Assembly (NCBI GenBank): GCA_016744755.1
Contig: JADGDT010000010.1
Span: 1-50,907, forward strand
Length of the DNA stretch: 50,907 nt
From: Ichthyobacteriaceae bacterium
GTDB taxonomy: Bacteria > Bacteroidota > Bacteroidia > Flavobacteriales > JADGDT01
Direction of reading: 5' to 3'
Below the pieces are notes generated by a model. The model was given only the letters and a program-made list of their open reading frames with translations. It had not been told where the DNA came from and did no database searches. A program made the translations under genes and the position numbers. Below, in pieces: positions 35,375 to 44,551 of the stretch; within the stretch, counting starts at the first letter, position 1; each line of letters opens with the position of its first letter.

Positions 35375-35833
35375 TTAGTTTTCTCTTAAAACAAATTCAT
35401 CGTATTCCAACTCAAATTTTAGTTTATGATTTGCTTCTTCTTCGGCCAATCTAGAAAAAAGTTTTCTTAAATCTTTATTATTTGTAGAGTTAGCCAACTT
35501 TGTATAAAGCTTAAATGCTCCTTTTTCTCTATGCATTGCTAATCTAAGTGCATCGGCATAATCATCAATTTTACTTGGGGGCTTAGGAACAGTGTAATCA
35601 GAAATCTTTAAATCTATTACTTCTCCTGCTAACTCATCAGAAAATACTCTTTCTTTCTTTACCTTTTCTAGTTTCAACTTATGCACTTTTTCTTCGTTGG
35701 CATTCTGAATAAAAATCTTTCTAACTGCAATGTTGTTTGTCTTCTCTGCAAGATTGTTATAAAAATCAACTGCATCTTGCTCAGATTGAATTGCATAATC
35801 TAAAATTTCATCAATATTATTAAATTTTTCCAT
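35375..35833 (-). CDS. Ferritin-like / rubrerythrin-type di-iron protein
   Basis: This 152-residue four-helix protein has paired metal-ligand motifs: EQDAVDFYNNLAE and ANEEKVHKLKLE in the first half, HREKGAFKLYTKLA and AEEEANHKLKFE in the second. These give the Glu...ExxH pattern of rubrerythrin. No rubredoxin domain is attached. Such proteins handle peroxide or iron; the exact activity is not readable. Confidence 0.85.
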   Translation of the reverse strand: MEKFNNIDEILDYAIQSEQDAVDFYNNLAEKTNNIAVRKIFIQNANEEKVHKLKLEKVKKERVFSDELAGEVIDLKISDYTVPKPPSKIDDYADALRLAMHREKGAFKLYTKLANSTNNKDLRKLFSRLAEEEANHKLKFELEYDEFVLREN

Positions 35834-35877
35834 GCTTAGTTTGTATATCTATTTATTTTAATATGATTCATCTGATT

Positions 35878-35885
35878 CAAAATTA
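35878..35885 (-). promoter_or_regulatory. -7 box of the ferritin-like gene
   Basis: The minus strand reads TAATTTTG (TAnnTTTG), 45 bases before the start codon. Confidence 0.4.
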
Positions 35886-35946
35886 AATAAAATAAATTCC
35901 TTAAAACATGATATTTAATATCTAATAAAACTTCAATTAACAAAAA

Positions 35947-35970
35947 AGGTCACCCAAAAATGGATGACCT
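35947..35970 (-). terminator. Terminator of the SPOR-like gene
   Basis: On the minus strand AGGTCATCC pairs with GGGTGACCT (one G-U pair) and is followed by six T residues. It lies 24 bases after the stop at 35994. Confidence 0.8.
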
Positions 35971-35993
35971 AGTAAAATACTAAAGATATCTAT

Positions 35994-36614
35994 CTAATTC
36001 CTTTCAAGTTTAATGCCTTCTTTTACGTCAATACGTTTTCCTTTATACTCAGCAACAAGAAATGCCTGTCTGAAACCTAGGCGTTTTACTTCTATTTTAA
36101 ACTTTAAAGCATCGTTATATTTTGTAAAACTACCTAAAGAATATTTCTTGTATCCTGATTCATTCTCTTCTTTTATAGCTTCTTTATCTTGGTTGTAACT
36201 CTTTAGAGCAAATGATTTGAAAGCACCAATCTGAACTTTGTAAAGTAAATCTGGCTTATCTCCTACTACACCTCCACCATTGGCCAACTGTAATTTAAGT
36301 TTATCTATATCGCTTTTGTATTTTAGATTTTGTTTCTCTATACTTTTAACATACAAGTCGTACGAAGCTTTTTCTTTTCTCTTAGTTTCTACAACAGGAC
36401 CATACATATAAACAAAAACAACAGCTATAACTAGCAATGAAATTACAGCAATAAGAGCGTATTTTACAGTACTTGCTTTGTCTAAATTAGCAATATTCCT
36501 CTTTCTACTGTTATCAAATTCTTTTAGAATATCTGTTTTTTGAGATTCTAGCCTATCTATATCTGCCATTAATTTGGCTATTTGTTCTTTTGCCTCTTGG
36601 GGAATATATGTCAT
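35994..36614 (-). CDS. Membrane-anchored protein with a SPOR-like C-terminal domain
   Basis: This 206-residue protein has a coiled-coil-prone N-terminus (about 8-40), one membrane helix (about 50-70, YALIAVISLLVIAVVFVYMY), another helical stretch (about 80-110) and a C-terminal SPOR-like domain (about 122-200). The last starts LYKVQIGAFKSFALK, with repeat-like KYSLGSFTKYNDALKFK. SPOR domains bind denuded peptidoglycan glycan at division sites. The topology places the domain in the periplasm. The specific role is unknown. Confidence 0.78.
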   Translation of the reverse strand: MTYIPQEAKEQIAKLMADIDRLESQKTDILKEFDNSRKRNIANLDKASTVKYALIAVISLLVIAVVFVYMYGPVVETKRKEKASYDLYVKSIEKQNLKYKSDIDKLKLQLANGGGVVGDKPDLLYKVQIGAFKSFALKSYNQDKEAIKEENESGYKKYSLGSFTKYNDALKFKIEVKRLGFRQAFLVAEYKGKRIDVKEGIKLERN

Positions 36615-36660
36615 TATGTTTAGATTTACGGGGTTAGCCAGTTATTGTTTCAAAAACATC

Positions 36661-36668
36661 CAAAAATA
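36661..36668 (-). promoter_or_regulatory. -7 box of the SPOR-like gene
   Basis: The minus strand reads TATTTTTG, 46 bases before the start codon at 36614 and just past the end of the HD-domain gene. Confidence 0.45.
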
Positions 36669-36673
36669 TACTT

Positions 36674-37912
36674 TTATTCTAATTCACGAGGAAAAATAAG
36701 AAAATATTTTTTCATAGATTCAGAAATAGCAGTAATACTTTGCTGATCGGGTGAAAAAGCAATGTCCTGAACCTCTCCATTTTTCTTTAGAAGATATATA
36801 CTATCACTTCCTTTTTTGTAAGCGTTGTTTTCTACTTTTCCAGTTATAACATAGTTTTTGGTCTCTTCAAAACTAATATTAAACAATTCTGAAACCTTAT
36901 TTCTAAGACTAATAACGTGATCTTTATCTATTTTTCTTTCTCCTAATTCAATTTTTGGGAGCCTTCTATCTATTAACCTCCTCGATAAATCAGAAAGGAT
37001 TTTATCGCTACTATTAGTCCATTCTTTTATTGCCCCAAATACATCATAATCATCTAATTTAGAAAACAAATCTAAATCTTGATCTACAAATTGTTTGTCT
37101 TCACTACGTTTAAGAAAATAATTTAAAGCTGAGCTTGAAAATAATTCTTCGCCAGATAAACTTAATTTTCTAGCCCTTTGTAAAACTTTAGTAAGTAGGT
37201 TTTCAGAAACAATGACTGTTTTATGCAAGTATACTTGCCAATACATCAGCCTACGAGCAACTAAAAACTTTTCTACAGAATAAATACCTTTATCGTCTAT
37301 TGCTAAATTATCCCCAGCGATATTTAACATTGCAATAAGTCTTTTTGAATTCACAGACCCTTCAACTACTCCCGAATAAAATGAATCTCTATTTAAATAA
37401 TCCAACCTATCCATATCTAATTGAGATGAAATTAACTGATGAAGAAATTTCTTTTTATAATTATTCCTGAAAATTTCAATTGCTAATTCTAGTTTACCAT
37501 TAAATTCTTGGTTTAATTTATCCATAAACTTCACCGTAATTTCTTCGTGACTAATTACTGGTACAATACTGTATTCCAAAGCATGAGAATAAGGACCGTG
37601 ACCAATATCATGAAGTAAAATAGCAATTAAAGTAGATAATTCTTCTTCATCGGTAATTTCTTGTCCTTTGAAACGCAATACTTCTATTGCTTCTTTCGTT
37701 AGATGCATAGCTCCAATGGCATGATGAAAACGAGTGTGATGAGCTCCAGGGTATACGTTTGAAGTTAGTGCCGTTTGGCTAATACGTCTCAAACGTTGAA
37801 AATACCTATGTTCTATTAAATCGAAGATAAGTTCGTCTGTTATGGCGATAAACCCGTAAACAGGGTCGTTTATAATTTTTAACTTATTTCTATCAGTGTT
37901 ATTAGCTATCAA
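36674..37912 (-). CDS. HD-domain phosphohydrolase (dGTPase/SAMHD1-like)
   Basis: This 412-residue protein has the HD metal-binding signature: HHTRFHHAIGAMHL (about 58-71), LLHDIGHGPYSHALE (about 98-112) and a third metal site in QLDMDRLDYLNRDSFYSG (about 162-179). The set matches the YdhJ/SAMHD1-like branch rather than RelA-type HD proteins. Members remove triphosphate from dNTPs or hydrolyse other nucleotides. It is divergent from porX, with a -7 box at 37939-37946. Confidence 0.88.
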   Translation of the reverse strand: MIANNTDRNKLKIINDPVYGFIAITDELIFDLIEHRYFQRLRRISQTALTSNVYPGAHHTRFHHAIGAMHLTKEAIEVLRFKGQEITDEEELSTLIAILLHDIGHGPYSHALEYSIVPVISHEEITVKFMDKLNQEFNGKLELAIEIFRNNYKKKFLHQLISSQLDMDRLDYLNRDSFYSGVVEGSVNSKRLIAMLNIAGDNLAIDDKGIYSVEKFLVARRLMYWQVYLHKTVIVSENLLTKVLQRARKLSLSGEELFSSSALNYFLKRSEDKQFVDQDLDLFSKLDDYDVFGAIKEWTNSSDKILSDLSRRLIDRRLPKIELGERKIDKDHVISLRNKVSELFNISFEETKNYVITGKVENNAYKKGSDSIYLLKKNGEVQDIAFSPDQQSITAISESMKKYFLIFPRELE

Positions 37913-37938
37913 AGCAAAAGAGTTTTAAATTCGTGACA

Positions 37939-37946
37939 CAAAATTA
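37939..37946 (-). promoter_or_regulatory. -7 box of the HD-domain gene
   Basis: The minus strand reads TAATTTTG, 27 bases before the start codon, inside the 53-base divergent gap shared with porX. Confidence 0.45.
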
Positions 37947-37965
37947 ATCTTTATACGATAAGAAA

Positions 37966-39516
37966 ATGGCTGAAATCAAAATATTATGGGTCGATGATGA
38001 AATTGATCTATTAAGACCACATATAATTTTCCTAGAAAAGAAAGGATATACTGTAGACACTTGTACTAATGGTACCGATGCTATTGACAAAATTGATCAA
38101 GAAAATTTTGATATTGTTTTCTTAGACGAAAATATGCCTGGTATTTCAGGACTAGAAACTTTGATGGTAATTAAAGAGAAACGTCCTACTTTACCTATAG
38201 TTATGATAACTAAAAGTGAGGAAGAATTAATTATGGAAGATGCTATTGGCTCGCAGATTTCAGATTATTTAATAAAGCCCGTAAACCCAAATCAGATTCT
38301 TTTAAGTTTGAAAAAGAACTTGGATAATTCTCGTTTAGTTTCAGAAAAAACAACTTCTAATTACCAGCAAGAATTCCGTAAAATATCTATGGATTTGATG
38401 GATGTTAGAACATACGAAGATTGGGCATCTATTTATCGTAAACTTCTTTACTGGGAATTAGAATTAGAAAAAATCCAAGATGAAGGAATGATACAAATTC
38501 TTGAAACTCAGAAAAAGGAAGCCAATTCTCTTTTCTTCAAATTTGTAAAAAATAATTACGAAGATTGGTTCTACGAAGATGAGAAACCAATAATGTCACA
38601 CACTGCTTTCAAAAAATATATTTATCCTAAAATGAAAGAAGGCGAGCGTTCTGTTTTGTTAATGATAGACAACCTGCGTTTCGACCAATGGAAAATACTT
38701 GAACCATTAATTCACGAACATTACAAAACTGTTAAAGAAGATACCTATTACGCTATTTTACCTACTGCCACACAGTATGCACGAAATGCTTTCTTTGCAG
38801 GTTTAATGCCTTTAGAAATAGAAAAACGTTTCCCCGACAAATGGCTTAATGATACAGATGAAGGGGGAAAAAACATGTTTGAGAAAGATTTCCTTTTAGA
38901 TCAAATTAAACGATTAGGATTGCAGGTAAATGTTAATTATACTAAAATATCTAGTTTAGCTCAGGGTCGAAAATTTGTAGATAATTTCAAAAACATTACT
39001 ACTAGCAACCATTTTACAGCTGTTGTATACAACTTTGTTGATATGCTATCTCACTCTCGTACAGAGATGGAAGTAATCAAAGAATTAGCATCTACCGATA
39101 AATCTTATAGATCACTTACATTGAGTTGGTTTAAGAATTCTCCTTTATTTGATATTATTAAAATGGCAGCTAAATCAGGGTTAAAGCTTTACGTTACTAC
39201 CGATCATGGTACTATAAATGTAAACAATCCTACTAAGCTTGTTGGCGATAAGAATACTAGTTTGAATTTGAGGTACAAACAAGGAAAGAGTTTATCTTAC
39301 CAAAAAAGAGATGTTTATGCTGTACAAGATCCTCACGATGTATTTTTACCAAAAGTAAATGTTAGTAGTTCTTATGTGTTTGCTAAAGAAGATTTATTCT
39401 TTGCGTATCCAAATAATTTCAACCATTACGTTAAATACTATAGGAATACTTATCAGCATGGAGGAATATCATTAGAGGAAATGATAATACCTTTTATAGA
39501 ATTAGAACCTAAATAG
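37966..39516 (+). CDS. porX: PorX response regulator with PglZ domain
   Basis: This 516-residue two-domain protein has an N-terminal receiver (1-120) with acidic Asp10/Asp11, phospho-acceptor Asp54 in FLDENMPG, the Thr of MITKSEEE and the Lys of LIKPVNP. After a helical linker comes an alkaline-phosphatase-like PglZ domain (about 215-515). Its metal-site segments are LLMIDNLRFDQWK and YVTTDHGTINVN, and it ends GGISLEEMIIPF. PorX works with sensor PorY in control of the type IX secretion system, and the PglZ domain of the Porphyromonas protein is a phosphodiesterase. All key residues look intact. PorY is not in the window. Confidence 0.95.
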   Translation: MAEIKILWVDDEIDLLRPHIIFLEKKGYTVDTCTNGTDAIDKIDQENFDIVFLDENMPGISGLETLMVIKEKRPTLPIVMITKSEEELIMEDAIGSQISDYLIKPVNPNQILLSLKKNLDNSRLVSEKTTSNYQQEFRKISMDLMDVRTYEDWASIYRKLLYWELELEKIQDEGMIQILETQKKEANSLFFKFVKNNYEDWFYEDEKPIMSHTAFKKYIYPKMKEGERSVLLMIDNLRFDQWKILEPLIHEHYKTVKEDTYYAILPTATQYARNAFFAGLMPLEIEKRFPDKWLNDTDEGGKNMFEKDFLLDQIKRLGLQVNVNYTKISSLAQGRKFVDNFKNITTSNHFTAVVYNFVDMLSHSRTEMEVIKELASTDKSYRSLTLSWFKNSPLFDIIKMAAKSGLKLYVTTDHGTINVNNPTKLVGDKNTSLNLRYKQGKSLSYQKRDVYAVQDPHDVFLPKVNVSSSYVFAKEDLFFAYPNNFNHYVKYYRNTYQHGGISLEEMIIPFIELEPK

Positions 39517-39537
39517 ATTTTTCTAACAATCTTAAAT

Positions 39538-39575
39538 CACAATAGTTATATCTAATAATTATTGTGGTTTTTTTT
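39538..39575 (+). terminator. Terminator after porX
   Basis: CACAATAGTTAT (39538-39549) pairs with ATAATTATTGTG (39555-39566) with one wobble and is followed by a run of eight T residues after GG. Confidence 0.75.
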
Positions 39576-39727
39576 GAGAAATATTTTTACACTCACCTGA
39601 TTATCAGTGTAATATATCACATGTAATAATATATATATGTAGATAATTGACAATCATCATCTAAGTTTATAAAACACATCATTAATTTAGCATTAATGAA
39701 TAAATTAATAAATACAATTTTATAATC

Positions 39728-40600
39728 ATGAAACACATCTTAAGCGCATTATTAATGCTAATTACATTTTCGGTATCTGCCGAAAAAATACCAGCTTACT
39801 TTAAATCAAATACCCAACTAGGAGGTTTAAGTTCGGCAATAAAAGAGGTAAAAGCTAATATAGCTACTGCTGATTTTAAAGTAATAGGAGAATACAGTCC
39901 TGCAGGAAACTCTAAACATAAGGTTATTGTTTTTACTAATGATAATTTAAAGAAATTTTCTACAGAATTTAAAGACAGAGGAGCTCTAGGTTCTGTATTA
40001 AGAATTGGATTGATAGAAAAAAATGGTAAAACTACTGTTTCTATTGCTAACCCTATTTATATGTTTAATGCATATTGGGGTAAAAGTGCAAGCACAAATC
40101 AGAAACTAACAATGAAAACTCTTAGCAATAAAGCATTAACTATTTTAGGAAATGACCTTAAACCGTTTGGAGGTGAGATGAGTGAGAAAGACCTTGCTAA
40201 ATATCACTATAAAATGATGATGCCTTATTTTGATGATCCAATTGAATTAGCTGACTACTCTTCTTTTGCAGAAGGGTCTAAGAAAATTGAAGCAAACATA
40301 AAATCAGGAAAAGGAAATACAAAGTTAGTTTACAAATTAACTTTCCCTGGAAAAGATGTTGTTGTTTACGGTGTTGCTCTTAAAGGTGAAAAAGGAGAGA
40401 AAGGTTTCTTATCTAAAATTGGAGAAGACCATATTGCTGCTATGCCTTACGAAATAATCCTTCAAGGAAAGGAAGCAACTATGCTTCACGGTAAATATCG
40501 TTTAGCTTTATACTGGCCAGAATTAAGTATGGGACAGTTTATGGATATAATGAGTACTCCCGGAAACATAGAAGAGTCTTTAGAGGCTGTTTGCGAGTAA
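39728..40600 (+). CDS. Secreted protein, DUF302-like
   Basis: This 290-residue protein has a signal peptide (1-18, cut after VSA). The early part SSAIKEVKANIATADFKVIG followed by YSPAGNSKHKVIVFTND has the DUF302-type pattern, in which an amphipathic helix precedes a beta-rich core. It continues with SIANPIYMFNAYW and MPYEIILQGKEATMLHGKYR. No catalytic motif is evident. It probably acts in the periplasm; function is unknown. A perfect-stem terminator follows. Confidence 0.6.
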   Translation: MKHILSALLMLITFSVSAEKIPAYFKSNTQLGGLSSAIKEVKANIATADFKVIGEYSPAGNSKHKVIVFTNDNLKKFSTEFKDRGALGSVLRIGLIEKNGKTTVSIANPIYMFNAYWGKSASTNQKLTMKTLSNKALTILGNDLKPFGGEMSEKDLAKYHYKMMMPYFDDPIELADYSSFAEGSKKIEANIKSGKGNTKLVYKLTFPGKDVVVYGVALKGEKGEKGFLSKIGEDHIAAMPYEIILQGKEATMLHGKYRLALYWPELSMGQFMDIMSTPGNIEESLEAVCE

Positions 40601-40620
40601 ATATTTAAGCTTATTAAATT

Positions 40621-40680
40621 GGGTTAAAAGGTTAAAAGATGAAAGGATTATCTCCTATGAACTTCATAACCTTTTAACCC
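40621..40680. terminator. Bidirectional terminator
   Basis: GGGTTAAAAGGTT (40621-40633) and AACCTTTTAACCC (40668-40680) are perfect inverse repeats between the convergent DUF302-like and ltaE genes. The loop is longer than usual (34 bases). Confidence 0.65.
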
Positions 40681-40684
40681 ATAT

Positions 40685-41710
40685 TTATATTCTATCCAGT
40701 ACAGAAAGTACTATTTCCAAATCTGCATCATTAAAATCAAGGTGAGTTGTCATTCTCAACTTCCCTCCTCCCATAGAAACGATGTAAATATTATTTTCAT
40801 TAAGTTTTTTCATAAAATAATCCTGAGAAATAGTTTCATTTAATTCAAAAATTACAATATTAGTTTCTACCGTTAAAACAGATTTAATATAATTCTGTTT
40901 TTTTAAGGTCTTCTCTATTTTTTTAGCTCTTACATGGTCATCTGCCAAACGTTCTACATTATTTTCTAGAGCATAAATGCACGCAGCGGCTAAGTATCCT
41001 ACTTGACGCATTCCACCACCCATTATCTTCCTTACTCGCAAAGCTTTTTTTATGTGATCTTTTGTTCCCATTAACACAGATCCAACAGGAGCTCCAAGTC
41101 CTTTAGAAATACAAATAGAGAGAGTATCGAACAATTCGCCATACTGTTTAGGAGTTTCGTTATTGGCAACTAGTGCATTAAATAATCTAGCACCATCCAT
41201 ATGAAAAGGGATATTGTTTTCTTTACAAACTTCAGAAATTTTCTTTACATCTTCTAAATTCCATGTTGCTCCACCACCTAAATTTGTAGTATTCTCAATA
41301 CTTACCAATCCAGTTTCTTGCATGTAGTAAGTGCTGTGTACTTGAATTGCATTCTTCAAATCATCGGCTGAATATCGTCCTCTATCTCCATCTATCAATT
41401 TTACAGAACATCCAGAATTAACTGCTATTCCTCCATTTTCGAAATTATAAATATGAGCGGTTTTATCGCAAACAACTTGTTTACCCGGTTGTGTGTGAAT
41501 ATTTATTGCTATTTGATTGGCCATAGTACCAGATGGAGTAAACAGTGCTGCTTCTTTTCCAAACATTGTAGCAACTTTGCTTTCTAATTCTAGTACAGTA
41601 GGATCTTCTCTAAATACATCATCTCCAACTTCTGCTTTCATCATACAACTAAGCATCTCGGGTGTTGGTTTTGTAACAGTATCGCTAACTAGATTAATTT
41701 TTATTGACAT
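40685..41710 (-). CDS. ltaE: Low-specificity L-threonine aldolase
   Basis: This 341-residue PLP enzyme of the beta-eliminating lyase group shows LVSDTVTKPTPEML at the start, FTPSGTMANQIAI, PFHMDGARLFNA and the Schiff-base lysine in SICISKGLGAPVGSVL. RVRKIMGGGMRQVGYLAAA follows. It cleaves threonine/allo-threonine to glycine and acetaldehyde. The length is normal. Confidence 0.93.
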   Translation of the reverse strand: MSIKINLVSDTVTKPTPEMLSCMMKAEVGDDVFREDPTVLELESKVATMFGKEAALFTPSGTMANQIAINIHTQPGKQVVCDKTAHIYNFENGGIAVNSGCSVKLIDGDRGRYSADDLKNAIQVHSTYYMQETGLVSIENTTNLGGGATWNLEDVKKISEVCKENNIPFHMDGARLFNALVANNETPKQYGELFDTLSICISKGLGAPVGSVLMGTKDHIKKALRVRKIMGGGMRQVGYLAAACIYALENNVERLADDHVRAKKIEKTLKKQNYIKSVLTVETNIVIFELNETISQDYFMKKLNENNIYIVSMGGGKLRMTTHLDFNDADLEIVLSVLDRI

Positions 41711-41897
41711 AATATGTGGGTTTAAAAAGTTGAAAAATAGATTATAAAAATAGGAATTAGATTTTATTTGTCCCCTAACATCACACTACCAAACGTATAT
41801 TTTTTGAAGATTAAATTTAGCTAAAATAGTATACAATCATAATCTCGAATATTAAAAAGGATCTACCCCTTATTTGTGTGTAGCATATTTTAGAATC
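41711..41897. other. Intergenic region upstream of ltaE
   Basis: AT-rich sequence without a gene. No exact TAnnTTTG box is seen near the ltaE start on the minus strand. Confidence 0.4.
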
Positions 41898-41985
41898 TTC
41901 ATTTCGACTGGAGCTTGCGGAATGGATAAATCTATTTTTTTTACTGATGAGAACTATCTACTCCTAACGTCGGTCGAGGATGACG
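41898..41985. repeat. REP-like imperfect palindrome
   Basis: The left half holds CATTTCGACTGGAGC, GGAATGGATAAATCT. The right half, read in reverse complement, holds TCATCCTCGACCGACG and GGAGTAGATAGTTCT. The halves align over about 34 bases with gaps. The pattern resembles repetitive extragenic palindromes of other Bacteroidota. Copy number cannot be judged from one window. Confidence 0.5.
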
Positions 41986-42040
41986 TAGAATACTAAATTA
42001 TTTATATTTCCAATATATTAGTGGTCGAAGCAATAAAAAA

Positions 42041-42073
42041 GGCTCAACTATTTTTATGAAAAATAATTGAGCC
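42041..42073 (-). terminator. Rho-independent terminator of the AGCS symporter gene
   Basis: On the minus strand GGCTCAATTATTTTT pairs with AAAAATAGTTGAGCC (one wobble) and is followed by six T residues. It lies 23 bases after the stop. Confidence 0.88.
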
Positions 42074-42095
42074 TTAGATTCTATTTTATAATATT

Positions 42096-43760
42096 CTACT
42101 TCTTATCCCAACCTTCTTTCTTGAAGTCTACCCAATATTTATCTACAGTATCTTTCATGTCTTTACGTAGCATTAGAATACCAAACAAGTTAGGTAATGT
42201 CATAAATGCAATGGCAATACCCGAAAATGTCCAAACTATTGTAGTATCGGTAAACGATGCAACAAAGAACATTATCACATAGAAGAGTCTGTAATATTTC
42301 ACATACTGTAACCCAAACAAATAATTAATAGCTCTACCTCCGTAATAAGACCATGCAATTGCTGTTGAGAATGCAAATAAAAGTAAACCTATAGTAACAA
42401 TATACTCACCATAATCGCCAAAATAACCACGTTTAAATGCCAATGCTGTAAGAGGAGCACTGTGCAATAATGATTCTCCACGAATAACTAAACCTGACGT
42501 TAATACTTCTCCATTTTGGACATTAACATCGCCAGTATAGAGTTTACCATCTTTTTTTATCTCAATATTTTCTGCCAAAGAACGAGCGTGAACAATACTT
42601 AATGCTGATACCAATTTACCATCAACAACTTTCACGTCACCCGTAAACATTGGCCACTCTTTATCCCCTTTTATAAATTCTCCAAGCTCTTGTTTATCTT
42701 CTTGTATTGTATCATCATATTTTTCAGATAGAACTTTCATATCAGAAAACTGAAATTTATTCTCATGCTTTTCGTTCCAAACTCCTGACGATAACAACGT
42801 AACACCTGTAAGCGAACAGATAAGAATAGTATCGATAAATGGCTCTAGAATTGCAACCATACCTTCCGATACTGGTTCGTGAGCCTTAGCAGCTGCATGA
42901 GCAATTGGAGCAGAACCTTGTCCAGCTTCATTTGAAAACAAACCACGGTTAACTCCTCTATTAAATGCAAAGGCAATGGTGGCTCCCAAGAAACCTCCTG
43001 ATGCAGCACTACCTGTAAATAAATCTCCGAAAATAGCTTCTAAAGAAGGTATAACGTTCTCATAATTATAAAATATTACAGATAAGGATCCTATTAGGTA
43101 AATAGTTGCCATTGCAGGAACTAGCTTATCAGTTATTTGCACAATACGACTAATACCTCCAATAATTACTATTCCTAATAAAACTGCAAGAACAGCCCCT
43201 GTAATCATATGATCTATTCCAAAAGTTGAAAACATTGAATTGGAAATAGAGTTTATCTGAGGCATATTACCTGTGCCAAACGATGAAAAAACTGTAGCAA
43301 CAGCAAATAATGCTGCTAGCCATTTCATGTTTAGTTTATTTTTCATGTAGTACATTGGACCTCCTGCAATAGAACCATCACTAGCTTTTTCTCTATACTT
43401 GTGAGATAAAGTTACCTCAACAAATTTAGTTGTCATACCGAAAAAAGCAGTAACTATCATCCAAAATAATGCCGCTGGTCCTCCTAAGTGAATTGCCAGT
43501 GCTACACCTGCAATATTTCCTGTTCCTACGGTTCCGGACAAAGCAGTTGCCAATGCTTGAAAGTGAGAAGCATCTCCTTCATCAGTGCTTTTATCAAATT
43601 TTCCTGCAACAACTTTCAATGCATGCTTGAAATATCTAATCTGTGGAAATTTCAAATATATTGTAAAGAATAACCCTGTACCTAGTAGTACAAATACAAA
43701 CCATTCTGAACCACCAAGATAGCCATCTAGAATTAGCATTACATCATTTAGCTTTTGCAT
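42096..43760 (-). CDS. AGCS-family sodium/alanine symporter with an inserted domain
   Basis: This 554-residue symporter has core signatures [18 protein letters not shown] (about 75-92), [31 protein letters not shown] (about 275-295) and [16 protein letters not shown] region of about 100 residues (about 330-430) interrupts the usual short loop after TGVW. It contains two similar units, [13 protein letters not shown]...ARSL and [13 protein letters not shown]...GESL. The start at 43760 is chosen because a -7 box at 43789-43796 lies upstream of it and the longer frame adds no family sequence. It imports alanine or glycine with Na+. Confidence 0.9.
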   Translation of the reverse strand: MQKLNDVMLILDGYLGGSEWFVFVLLGTGLFFTIYLKFPQIRYFKHALKVVAGKFDKSTDEGDASHFQALATALSGTVGTGNIAGVALAIHLGGPAALFWMIVTAFFGMTTKFVEVTLSHKYREKASDGSIAGGPMYYMKNKLNMKWLAALFAVATVFSSFGTGNMPQINSISNSMFSTFGIDHMITGAVLAVLLGIVIIGGISRIVQITDKLVPAMATIYLIGSLSVIFYNYENVIPSLEAIFGDLFTGSAASGGFLGATIAFAFNRGVNRGLFSNEAGQGSAPIAHAAAKAHEPVSEGMVAILEPFIDTILICSLTGVTLLSSGVWNEKHENKFQFSDMKVLSEKYDDTIQEDKQELGEFIKGDKEWPMFTGDVKVVDGKLVSALSIVHARSLAENIEIKKDGKLYTGDVNVQNGEVLTSGLVIRGESLLHSAPLTALAFKRGYFGDYGEYIVTIGLLLFAFSTAIAWSYYGGRAINYLFGLQYVKYYRLFYVIMFFVASFTDTTIVWTFSGIAIAFMTLPNLFGILMLRKDMKDTVDKYWVDFKKEGWDKK

Positions 43761-43788
43761 AAATATTTTTTTATAGTTTATTTGTGTC

Positions 43789-43796
43789 CAAATATA
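43789..43796 (-). promoter_or_regulatory. -7 box of the AGCS symporter gene
   Basis: The minus strand reads TATATTTG (TAnnTTTG), 29 bases before the chosen start. This supports that start over the frame opening at 43823. Confidence 0.5.
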
Positions 43797-43974
43797 TAAA
43801 ACCATATATATAATATTGAACATTTACTTATAACTTATAATACTTTTATTAGAAAAAATGGTAATTTGATAATATGGAAGCCTTAAATATGAATAAGATA
43901 TTAAATCACTATATTTAGGTAACAAATATTTAAACGATTTTTTGTTTATTTGCACATCTTAAAAATCAACCAAA

Positions 43975-44523
43975 TTGAAGGTAAACAGAGTTATTATTAC
44001 AGGAGGGCCAAGTACAGGTAAAACTTCTTTGATAAAAGAGTTAGAGATTGGTGGGTATAATTGTATTCACGAAACTTCACGAGAAATAATACAAGAATCG
44101 TTGGCTAATAATAGTGATGTTTTACCTTGGAAAGATTTAATGAAATTTAGTGAGAAAGTAATCCTACAGCGCAAAGATCACTACCACAGCGCTAAGAGTA
44201 AGCATTCAAAGAAATTTACTTTTTTCGATAGAGGTATACCTGATGTATTTGCATACATGGAATACGACAATCTAGAAATACCTAAAGAATATTTAGAATT
44301 AGGAGATTCATTGAGATATCATTCTAAAGTATTTCTTACTCCTGCTTGGAAATCAATATTCGAAAATGATGATGAGCGTGTAGAAGATTTCCGTAAGGCC
44401 GAACAGTTAGAGCATTTCATACACAACACTTACAAAGATTTGGGGTACGAAGTGGTTTTAGTACCTAAAGGGACTATAGAAAATAGAATCAAATTTATTT
44501 TAGAGAATCTTGAGAAGGAGTAA
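43975..44523 (+). CDS. P-loop ATPase/kinase-like protein (AAA_28, NadR-C-like)
   Basis: This 182-residue protein has Walker A GGPSTGKTSL (about 10-19), HETSREIIQES (about 33-43) and FFDRGIPDVFAYMEY (about 83-97). That resembles the AAA_28 group related to the ribosylnicotinamide kinase domain of NadR and to deoxynucleoside kinases. It starts at TTG (43975). The substrate is unknown. It lies 28 bases upstream of recQ on the same strand. Confidence 0.75.
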   Translation: MKVNRVIITGGPSTGKTSLIKELEIGGYNCIHETSREIIQESLANNSDVLPWKDLMKFSEKVILQRKDHYHSAKSKHSKKFTFFDRGIPDVFAYMEYDNLEIPKEYLELGDSLRYHSKVFLTPAWKSIFENDDERVEDFRKAEQLEHFIHNTYKDLGYEVVLVPKGTIENRIKFILENLEKE

Positions 44524-44551
44524 TTAAAAGATTTTCGCATCTTTGTACTAC

